The position numbers were made by a program, and so were the translations under genes. Below, in pieces: positions 13,225 through 18,010 of a stretch of DNA of 18,010 bases. Below the pieces are notes generated by a model. That model searched no databases. It was not told the DNA's origin and saw only the letters and a list, made by a program, of their open reading frames with translations. The DNA lies in the NCBI GenBank assembly GCA_016789485.1, contig JAEURE010000019.1, positions 1 to 18,010 of the forward strand. The letters run 5' to 3'. The DNA comes from Anaerolineales bacterium. GTDB taxonomy: Bacteria; Chloroflexota; Anaerolineae; Anaerolineales; Villigracilaceae. Every line of letters begins with the position of its first letter. Within the stretch, counting starts at the first letter, position 1.

Positions 13225-13608
13225 CTATGGTTCGTAATCGCCGGGATCTTCCTCCACGGCCATCATCGGCTCTTCGGCGGGACGTTTATCGAGGAATTCC
13301 AGAGATTGAGCGACAACCTTCGTGAAATACTTCGTTTCGCCTTTATCCTCATACTTGTCAGTCTTGAGCCGCCCTTCCAGGTAGATGAGACTGCCTTTCT
13401 TCAGATATTCCTGGCAAACCTCGCCAAGCCGTCCCCAGGCTTCAATGTTGACCCACTCGGTCGATTCTTTCGTCTCGCCGTTCTTGTCCTTCCAGCGATT
13501 GCTCACTGCCAGGCTGAAATGGGTCACTTTTTTGCCCGTGGGTGTGAATTTACTCTCGGGGTCCTTGCCCAAACGACCGATCAGTTGAACGCGGTTTAGT
13601 GTAGGCAT
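13225..13608 (-). CDS. ssb: Single-stranded DNA-binding protein
   Basis: It binds single-stranded DNA during replication, recombination and repair. The 127 residues are mainly one OB-fold: LNRVQLIGRLGKDPESKFTP, then VTHFSLAVSNRWKD, TEWVNIEAWGRLGEVCQEYL and GSLIYLEGRLKTDKY are the standard blocks. The C-terminal tail is only about 20 residues and ends DPGDYEP. It is acidic but lacks the final hydrophobic residue (usually Ile-Pro-Phe) that recruits partner proteins. GGGGAG precedes the ATG. A 20-codon ORF with a strong Shine-Dalgarno overlaps the start. A small hypothetical gene lies 106 bases upstream on the same strand and may share its transcript. Confidence 0.95.
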   Translation of the reverse strand: MPTLNRVQLIGRLGKDPESKFTPTGKKVTHFSLAVSNRWKDKNGETKESTEWVNIEAWGRLGEVCQEYLKKGSLIYLEGRLKTDKYEDKGETKYFTKVVAQSLEFLDKRPAEEPMMAVEEDPGDYEP

Positions 13609-13658
13609 GGCTGCTCCCCTTTCATTTCATAACTTTTAGATGCATGTGTACGTGTCAT
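13596..13658 (-). CDS. Possible 20-residue leader ORF overlapping the ssb start
   Basis: An ATG at 13658 is preceded by AAGGAG at seven bases, as strong a Shine-Dalgarno as any here. The ORF encodes MTRTHASKSYEMKGEQPCLH and stops at TAA 13 bases inside ssb, in a different frame. It could couple or attenuate ssb translation. No conservation evidence is available and its short length makes chance possible. Confidence 0.35.
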   Translation of the reverse strand: MTRTHASKSYEMKGEQPCLH

Positions 13659-13714
13659 AAGTAGTCTCCTTTTTTATCTAAAAGAACAATTAGGTTGTGT
13701 CGAACAGGTTTATA

Positions 13715-13930
13715 CTACGAAGATGCTTCTGTGGTCTCCGCAGGTTTTGCCGCGCCTTCGGCGGGGACGTTCTTCAAGACGAGCATTCCAGTCTTCATTT
13801 CAACAACGACCTTGCCAGCGGGAAGGGCATCGATAGCTCCTTCTTTGATTTCGCGAGAGAAGAAGAACATCTTGCCATTGGTGTGCAGGTAGTAGGTGGT
13901 GCCTTTTGAGTTGGTGTGTGAGTAAGCCAT
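13715..13930 (-). CDS. Small conserved-type hypothetical protein
   Basis: A 71-residue protein beginning MAYSHTNSKGTTYYLH and continuing NGKMFFFSREI, with a hydrophobic core VVVEMKTGMLVLK and an Ala/Glu/Thr-rich disordered tail. The YYLH-x(5)-FFFS layout recalls small bacterial proteins of unknown function with aromatic-rich beta strands. I cannot name a family. AAGGAG lies six bases before the ATG, and the promoter at 13961-13989 has a perfect -35. The frame stays open upstream to 14116, but that extension would run across the promoter and into the start of panC on the other strand. It precedes ssb on the same strand. Confidence 0.8.
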   Translation of the reverse strand: MAYSHTNSKGTTYYLHTNGKMFFFSREIKEGAIDALPAGKVVVEMKTGMLVLKNVPAEGAAKPAETTEASS

Positions 13931-13960
13931 TATTATCTCCTTTTGTCTAAGTGTAATAAG

Positions 13961-13989
13961 AGTGTAGAACAAAATTTCTAGCCTGTCAA
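13961..13989 (-). promoter_or_regulatory. Sigma70-type promoter of the small hypothetical gene
   Basis: The minus strand has a perfect TTGACA (13984-13989), a 17-bp spacer and TACACT (13961-13966). The start would be near 13954, giving a leader of about 24 bases. ssb, downstream, may also depend on it. Confidence 0.6.
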
Positions 13990-14036
13990 GCCCTCTAAAG
14001 CTAAATTTGTATAGACATATTTTACTCGGAGTAGCC

Positions 14037-14870
14037 ATGAACACCCTAATCACCTTCTCTGATCTAAGAGCTGCGCGCCTCTCTCTCAAAGGGACAGTTG
14101 GTCTTGTCCCTACCATGGGATACCTTCACGAAGGGCATCTCTCTCTCATCAAACGCGCGAAGGAAGAGTGCAAGCATGTGATCGTGAGCATTTTTGTCAA
14201 CCCCACCCAGTTTGGACCGAACGAAGACCTCTCAAAATATCCTCGGGACCTTGAACGAGACTTAAGCCTCATCACTCCTCTCGGCGTGGACTTGGTCTGG
14301 ACTCCCACAGCGGAGGTGATGTATCCGTCTGGTTACCAGACCTGGGTGGAGGTCGAGGCGATGACCCAGCCTTTGGAAGGCTCGATGCGCCCCGGTCACT
14401 TCAAGGGAGTGACCACTGTCGTGGCGAAGCTATTCAATGCTAGCCAGCCTGACAAAGCGTACTTCGGCCAAAAGGATGCGCAGCAGGCGGCGGTCATCCG
14501 CCAGATGACGAGGGACTTGAACTTCCCGATCGAGATCGTGGTTTGCCCGACCACACGCGAGGCGGATGGGTTGGCGATGTCCAGCCGCAACAAGTACCTG
14601 AACGAGGCCGAGCGCAAGGCGGCAGTTGTGCTGTTTCGCTCGTTGAGTGCGGCGAAGGAATTGTACGAAGACGGGGAGAGAGATGCGGAGAAGTTACGAG
14701 GAAAGATGAAAGAAGTGCTGGCCGCCGAGCCGCTGGCGCAAATGCAATACGTTTCCTGCGCCGATTATGATTCTTTGGAAGAGTTGAGCGAGATTAGAGG
14801 CAAAGCCCTGCTCTCGATGGCGGTCTTTCTCGGCAAGACGCGGTTGATCGATAATTTTGTGTTGGGATAA
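14037..14870 (+). CDS. panC: Pantothenate synthetase (pantoate-beta-alanine ligase)
   Basis: It joins pantoate and beta-alanine with ATP to give pantothenate, on the route to coenzyme A, in the cytoplasm. The 277-residue length is normal. VPTMGYLHEGHLSLI carries the HIGH-like nucleotide motif (HEGH, residues 31-34). NPTQFGPNEDL, FGQKDAQQ and the KMSKS-like GLAMSSRNKYL are in the expected order. The start at 14037 follows GGAG at five bases; an in-frame ATG at 14007 lies ahead of that site and adds non-family residues. It is a single-gene unit here, divergent from the small hypothetical gene and closed by a terminator. Other pantothenate genes are not in the window. Confidence 0.97.
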   Translation: MNTLITFSDLRAARLSLKGTVGLVPTMGYLHEGHLSLIKRAKEECKHVIVSIFVNPTQFGPNEDLSKYPRDLERDLSLITPLGVDLVWTPTAEVMYPSGYQTWVEVEAMTQPLEGSMRPGHFKGVTTVVAKLFNASQPDKAYFGQKDAQQAAVIRQMTRDLNFPIEIVVCPTTREADGLAMSSRNKYLNEAERKAAVVLFRSLSAAKELYEDGERDAEKLRGKMKEVLAAEPLAQMQYVSCADYDSLEELSEIRGKALLSMAVFLGKTRLIDNFVLG

Positions 14871-14871
14871 A

Positions 14872-14901
14872 AAATAAGGACGGGAGATCCCGTCCTTATT
14901 T
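14872..14901. terminator. Bidirectional terminator between panC and the antiporter operon
   Basis: A perfect 13-bp stem (AAATAAGGACGGG and complement) has the loop AGAT. On the minus strand it continues into a run of six T. It ends both the plus-strand panC and the minus-strand operon. Confidence 0.88.
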
Positions 14902-14916
14902 GATTTAAAGGGGAAA

Positions 14917-15177
14917 CTATACCTGTTCGAAATGCTGAACGGGAACTACAAAAATGGTGGCGCGTTTCTGATCGGGCTTGGGGGGCAGGGAATTGCGCAC
15001 GGTCTGCATGACGGTATCAACCTGAGCTTCTTCCACACCCAGCAGCATGGTGACCACGCCGCTGCGTAAAAAACCGCCCGTGGAGGCTACGCGTGTCACG
15101 CGGAAACTGTTGGCAGTGAAGGCCTGCGTAAGAATATCGGCATCTGTATCTTTTACAATGACAATGATCATTTTCAT
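14917..15177 (-). CDS. Cyclic-di-AMP receptor-like protein (DUF970/PstA type)
   Basis: An 86-residue protein of the PII-like family known as cyclic-di-AMP receptor (PstA/DarA). It starts MKMIIVIVKDTDADIL and carries the hallmark RVTRVASTGGFLRSG, the segment that contacts the ligand in PstA, followed by VTMLLGVEEAQVDTVM. The C-terminal beta strand is TIFVVPVQHFEQV. It is shorter than typical PstA (about 109 residues) because the large loop is reduced. It is the last gene of the minus-strand operon led by a cation/proton antiporter. Its paralogue lies 20 bases upstream. AGGAG precedes the ATG. That it senses cyclic-di-AMP is inferred from family membership. Confidence 0.88.
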   Translation of the reverse strand: MKMIIVIVKDTDADILTQAFTANSFRVTRVASTGGFLRSGVVTMLLGVEEAQVDTVMQTVRNSLPPKPDQKRATIFVVPVQHFEQV

Positions 15178-15197
15178 GGCGAATCTCTCCTCAGATA

Positions 15198-15536
15198 TTA
15201 AATCTGTTCAAATCGTTCCACGGGCAAGGCGAATACCGTTGCGCCGCCCACTGTGACAGGCACAGGCGCGGGCATTGGCATCGGCGAGCCTTCCAATGGA
15301 AGGGTCATATATTCGATACGTTGGCGGCAGACTTTTTGCAGGGCTGCAAGCGCTTCGGCTTCTCGTTCGGTGGGCAGGCCGATCAACAAAGTGGCATTGC
15401 GCCTGCCGAGGAACCCGCCCGCGCTGGAAAGATAGGTCAGCGACGCGCCGATATTCTGCAGGGCTTTGGTGGCGGCATCAAGGTCCTGATCCTGCACAAC
15501 AGCTACCAACAAGAGGTGGATTGGATTTTGTGTCAT
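15198..15536 (-). CDS. Second cyclic-di-AMP receptor-like protein (DUF970 type)
   Basis: A 112-residue paralogue of the next gene. It shares the strand order LLLVAVVQDQDLDAATKAL, the loop LSSAGGFLGRRNATLLIGL and the ending TVFALPVERFEQI. The ligand loop reads SSAGGFLGR rather than ASTGGFLRS, so binding may differ. It has a longer, Met/Pro-rich insertion (EGSPMPMPAPVPVTVGG) before the last strand. The ATG overlaps the stop of the PII-like gene by four bases (ATGA), so translation is coupled. Two tandem copies could form heterotrimers, since this family is trimeric; that is inference. Confidence 0.82.
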   Translation of the reverse strand: MTQNPIHLLLVAVVQDQDLDAATKALQNIGASLTYLSSAGGFLGRRNATLLIGLPTEREAEALAALQKVCRQRIEYMTLPLEGSPMPMPAPVPVTVGGATVFALPVERFEQI

Positions 15537-15895
15537 TTTTTCTTTCCTTGTTTGTCAATGCCGTATGCCTTGAGTACTGGTAAAACAAGAAGCACGCCGG
15601 TTTTTTCGTTATTCAGATCACCTGTGATGCGCTGTGTAGCGGCGAGGATTTTTTCGATCATGGATTCTTCTTTTACCGCAGTAAAGATCGTGCGGCTAAC
15701 AGTTTCGGGTGCCTCATAAAAATCATCCAGCGAAGGGATCAGCGGGATATCATCCCGCAATCCTTGTTTTTGAATGATCCTCTCCATGCCCATGCTGAAC
15801 TGGACTGTGGCGCCATCTACACCTGCTTCGTCCCATTCTTTTAAGAGTTCTTCCAACAAATCTGGATTATACAAAAATAGAATGATCAAATACAT
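15533..15895 (-). CDS. P-II-like small signalling protein
   Basis: A 120-residue protein with a ferredoxin-like beginning MYLIILFLYNPDLLEELLKE followed by WDEAGVDGATV, close to the opening strand-helix-strand of nitrogen-regulatory P-II proteins. The middle (DDIPLIPSLDDFYEAPETV) replaces the P-II T-loop, and the C-terminal half (TIFTAVKEESMIEKILAATQ, then TGVLLVLPVLKAYG) completes the fold. The uridylylated tyrosine of GlnB is not recognisable, so this is a divergent relative and the ligand is unknown. It begins one base after the antiporter stop, with GGAGG inside the antiporter's last codons. It overlaps the next gene by four bases. Position argues that it modulates the antiporter. Confidence 0.7.
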   Translation of the reverse strand: MYLIILFLYNPDLLEELLKEWDEAGVDGATVQFSMGMERIIQKQGLRDDIPLIPSLDDFYEAPETVSRTIFTAVKEESMIEKILAATQRITGDLNNEKTGVLLVLPVLKAYGIDKQGKKK

Positions 15896-15896
15896 A

Positions 15897-17165
15897 TTAA
15901 GATGCCTCCGATTCTTTTGCATCCTCGTTTTGGGTGGATGATTCTACAGGGTGTTCCACATTATCCGCTTTTTTCATTATTGTATCTTCCTTTGGTGAAA
16001 ACAAGGCACGCAAGATGGGCGGCGTGATCAGGGTGGTGACCAGTACCATGACAACGATCGCAGAAAACTCTTCGGCGGTCACCAGATTATCCTTCATTCC
16101 CACACTGGCTACAATAAGCCCTACTTCACCGCGTGAGATCATGCCTGCGCCGAGTTGAATTGATTCATGCCGTGAAAGTCCGCCAAGCCTCGCGCCCCAG
16201 CCTGACCCCACCCATTTGCCGATCACTGCCACCAGAATAATTACAAGGGTAAAAAGCAATGCCTGCAATTGGAACTCACGCAGGTCAATGGACAAGCCAA
16301 TGTTTACGAAGAAGATCGGAACGAACAAACCGTAGGCAAGCGCATGCATCCCTGTTTCGATCCTCTCTTTTTCATGCGTACGTGCCAGCATGAGGCCCGC
16401 TAAAAATGCGCCTGTAATGGCTGCCATGCCGCCAAAATATTCCGCGGCGATGCCATACGTCAGCATAATGACAAGGGACACTGTAAGCAGTCCCTGGCTG
16501 ATGGGGAGTTTTGCAAAACGGCGGATGACCCACGGCAGAATCCATAAACCAGATGCCACCGAAGCGACCAGGAACAGAATCATGCGGACAACGATCAACA
16601 AAACATCGGATGCGCTTCCACCGCCGCCTTGCAGGGCAAGAAAAACGGAAAGCAGCAGGATGATCAAAATATCGTCGAACACTGCCGCGCCGAGCAGGCT
16701 TAATCCCACGCGGCTGCGCAATGCCTTTAGCTCGATCAACGTCTGGGCGGAAATGCTGACGCTGGTGGCGCCAAGCGTCAGGCCAAGAAAGATCGCAGCG
16801 GATTGATCCAGACCAAAGAGCAAGCCTGAGCCCCATCCCAGCAATACCGGCCAGACCACGCCCATTAATCCTGCAAAGGCGGCCACGCGCAGGTTCTTTC
16901 TCATCTCACCGAGATGCAGTTCCAGGCCTGCAAGGAACATGAGCAATAACACGCCGAGTTCGCCCAGTTTGGCAACTGTTTCGGTTAATTCATGCTCGAT
17001 GAATGGAAGGTTTAGTACATTGATAAGGGATGGGCCAAGGATGATCCCTACCAGTAATTCACCTAATACGGATGGCTGCCCCATGCGTATGCTTAAATAT
17101 CCCGCCATCTTTGCAGAGAGCAGAATGATCGAAAGAAGGAATGCAAGTTGAAGAAATAGGGTCAT
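15897..17165 (-). CDS. CPA2-family cation/proton antiporter
   Basis: A 422-residue inner-membrane monovalent cation/proton antiporter (Kef/NapA type) with about 12-13 helices. GQPSVLGELLVGIILGPSL and the second-half GMISRGEVGLIVASVG are family signatures. AAVFDDILIILLLS carries the Asp-Asp ion-binding pair at residues 164-165, as in electrogenic sodium/proton exchangers such as NapA. The C-terminal tail of about 40 residues is charged and has no TrkA-N/RCK domain, so regulation must come from outside the polypeptide. The three small PII-like genes directly downstream are the obvious candidates. I start at 17165, where homology begins; a start at 17201 would add residues across the promoter. 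There is no Shine-Dalgarno and the -10 is nine bases away, so the message is probably leaderless. Confidence 0.92.
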   Translation of the reverse strand: MTLFLQLAFLLSIILLSAKMAGYLSIRMGQPSVLGELLVGIILGPSLINVLNLPFIEHELTETVAKLGELGVLLLMFLAGLELHLGEMRKNLRVAAFAGLMGVVWPVLLGWGSGLLFGLDQSAAIFLGLTLGATSVSISAQTLIELKALRSRVGLSLLGAAVFDDILIILLLSVFLALQGGGGSASDVLLIVVRMILFLVASVASGLWILPWVIRRFAKLPISQGLLTVSLVIMLTYGIAAEYFGGMAAITGAFLAGLMLARTHEKERIETGMHALAYGLFVPIFFVNIGLSIDLREFQLQALLFTLVIILVAVIGKWVGSGWGARLGGLSRHESIQLGAGMISRGEVGLIVASVGMKDNLVTAEEFSAIVVMVLVTTLITPPILRALFSPKEDTIMKKADNVEHPVESSTQNEDAKESEAS

Positions 17166-17174
17166 TGATTTTTT

Positions 17175-17180
17175 AGTATA
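17175..17180 (-). promoter_or_regulatory. -10 box of the antiporter operon, next to the start codon
   Basis: The minus strand reads TATACT nine bases before the ATG. A weak -35 (TTGAAT) lies 19 bp further upstream. The predicted start falls within two or three bases of the start codon. Confidence 0.45.
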
Positions 17181-17334
17181 ACGCGAAAAATATTGTTGCA
17201 TTCAAGAAATACAGATCGCGCAATAACAACTCCTCTCTATATGAGATAGGTTTCATCGTGAGGCACTCCCGTGATAAATTTTTTTTATACCATGACTTTT
17301 CCCGCCTAAGATTAATTCCGCTGTAAAAATTTAC
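17181..17334. other. AT-rich intergenic stretch, no gene seen
   Basis: A run of nine T near 17279 and several short imperfect inverted repeats are visible. I find no gene and no other promoter that I can support. Confidence 0.4.
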
Positions 17335-17369
17335 CTTGGGCCACGTCGCTCAGGGCGACATGGCCCAAG
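17335..17369. other. Long GC-rich hairpin
   Basis: CTTGGGCCA pairs with TGGCCCAAG. Inside a single mismatch, GTCGC pairs with GCGAC around the loop TCAGG, giving 14 paired positions. On the minus strand it is followed by GTAAATTTTTAC, so it may be a weak terminator. It could also be part of an RNA or a mobile-element end. Confidence 0.5.
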
Positions 17370-17394
17370 CACTCAAACCGCGTAAGGTGAGTGA

Positions 17395-17499
17395 TTAAGC
17401 CAACAAACTTCGAAGTTAAGCCAAGAAACTTTTGTGTTAAGCCAACAAACTTTGAAATTAAGCCAACAAACCTTCGGGTTAAGCCAAGAAACCCTGAAA
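17395..17499. repeat. Five tandem 21-bp repeats
   Basis: Five units of exactly 21 bp begin TTAAGCCAA(C/G)AAAC, at 17395, 17416, 17437, 17458 and 17479. A degenerate sixth unit (ACAGCCCACAAAG) follows. The first 14 bases are nearly invariant and the last seven vary, with C or G at position 10 as a variant. There is no spacer, so this is not a CRISPR array. The period equals two DNA turns or seven codons. Confidence 0.9.
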
Positions 17500-17556
17500 G
17501 TACAGCCCACAAAGAGGGATTTTGAAGGTTTTGGGGGTGTATTACGAAGCATGGAA

Positions 17557-17603
17557 ACTAAAAAAGTGCCAGTCACCTCACAGGTGACTGGCACTTTTTT
17601 AGT
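17557..17603. terminator. Very long perfect bidirectional terminator
   Basis: A perfect 22-bp stem (ACTAAAAAAGTGCCAGTCAC and on) closes the loop CAC, with A6 and T6 tracts inside the arms. It begins 11 bases beyond the stop of the minus-strand glycosyltransferase gene, whose transcript it would end. Confidence 0.85.
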
Positions 17604-17613
17604 CTCTCGACGC

Positions 17614-18010
17614 TTACTTCTCTCTCTCCAAATATTCCTTCACTTCGATCATCGGCGGACGTTCATACTCGGCGATCTGTTCCACTTCCAGTGAGTAGCC
17701 CTTATGGTCGTGGCGAATCAACTTCATCGAACGGTTCACATCCTCCAGCACGGCGCGTCCAAAACGCTTTTCCAATTTGCGGAACACAGTTTGGATAATA
17801 GCAAAGGACATTTTGCTCAATGCTTCCAGGTGCTGGTTGTGATGGATTCGTTCGAGCAGGTCCACCTGTGCAATAGCGCTCAGGCCATAGCGTTCGTAGA
17901 CATCGATCAATAACCCTGTTTCCACGCCATATCCTGAATAGAAGGTTGCCTGCTCCAGCGCGCTGCGCCTGCCAGCGTACTCGCCGGAAAGCGGCTGTAC
18001 CACGCCTGAG
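17614..18010 (-). CDS. gpgS: Glucosyl-3-phosphoglycerate synthase-like glycosyltransferase (partial, C-terminal part)
   Basis: The frame is open to the right edge, so only about 131 C-terminal residues are visible. QPLSGEYAGRRSALEQATF, then GYGVETGLLIDVYERYGL, AIAQVDLLERIHHNQHLEAL and SKMSFAIIQT match the C-terminal block of GT81-type GpgS. This enzyme makes glucosyl-3-phosphoglycerate from NDP-glucose and 3-phosphoglycerate on the way to glucosylglycerate, a compatible solute. The first His of IHHNQ corresponds to a family metal or donor-site region. Mannosyl-3-phosphoglycerate synthase is the main alternative. The last 40 residues are charged (IEVKEYLEREK). A strong terminator follows. The start lies outside the window. 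Confidence 0.82.
   Translation of the reverse strand, partial: SGVVQPLSGEYAGRRSALEQATFYSGYGVETGLLIDVYERYGLSAIAQVDLLERIHHNQHLEALSKMSFAIIQTVFRKLEKRFGRAVLEDVNRSMKLIRHDHKGYSLEVEQIAEYERPPMIEVKEYLEREK

Noticed and set aside
13931..14116. N-terminal extension of the small hypothetical protein
   Set aside because: It crosses the promoter and the panC start; the ATG at 13930 has a strong Shine-Dalgarno.
14917..17165. A cyclic-di-AMP riboswitch ahead of the antiporter
   Set aside because: The predicted transcript has essentially no leader, and no ydaO-type structure was seen.
17395..17520. CRISPR array
   Set aside because: Units are contiguous with no unique spacers, and no cas gene is present.
17312..17594. 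Minus-strand ORFs with heptapeptide repeats (FVGLTSK-like)
   Set aside because: The 21-bp period keeps several frames open by itself; starts are weak and no Shine-Dalgarno is seen.

Overview
The window looks like a chromosomal segment of a Chloroflexota bacterium, probably class Anaerolineae. This is an inference from protein flavour: a zinc-ribbon protein with repeated Pro-x-Trp-Leu motifs, a short YchF, an M3 peptidase with a lysine-rich tail, cyclic-di-AMP-receptor pairs and a GpgS-like glycosyltransferase. It is not based on a phylogenetic marker. Gene density is high, Shine-Dalgarno sites are mostly clear, and several minus-strand genes appear to be leaderless.

Layout. 1-3458 (minus): a tightly coupled four-gene operon of unknown function (small soluble protein, two membrane proteins, then a zinc-ribbon/PxWL-repeat protein that runs off the left edge), with an extended -10 promoter next to its first codon. 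3549-5053 (minus): glgC (ADP-glucose synthesis) preceded by a 34-residue membrane miniprotein and a good sigma70 promoter. 5159-5284 (minus): tRNA-Leu(CAA) and its promoter, which overlaps the translation start of the divergent gene. 5286-9776 (plus): YchF-type P-loop NTPase, a multi-pass membrane protein, and an M3 oligopeptidase with a histone-H1-like tail, closed by a terminator.

9921-13224 looks accessory. It starts with a decayed tRNA 3' end. A PadR regulator and a membrane protein follow on the minus strand, driven by a consensus promoter with a palindrome inside its spacer. Next come a 55-bp broken copy of part of ssb, a promoter with operator-like boxes phased at 21 bp, a DUF2178-like membrane protein with an XRE regulator, and a zinc-independent MDR oxidoreductase. 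A perfect 44-bp palindromic terminator ends the block.

13225-14901: ssb with an overlapping leader ORF, a small conserved hypothetical protein, and panC on the other strand. 14917-17165 (minus): a CPA2 sodium/proton-type antiporter followed by three small ferredoxin-like signalling proteins (one P-II-like, two cyclic-di-AMP-receptor-like), which together suggest a ligand-controlled ion-transport operon. 17166-17613 is non-coding and holds a long hairpin, five exact-length 21-bp tandem repeats and a long bidirectional terminator. The right edge carries the C-terminal part of a glucosyl-3-phosphoglycerate synthase-like glycosyltransferase.

The best candidates for something undescribed are the four-gene zinc-ribbon operon, the antiporter/PII-like/cyclic-di-AMP-receptor operon, the 34-residue protein ahead of glgC, and the regulatory architecture around 11177-11450.
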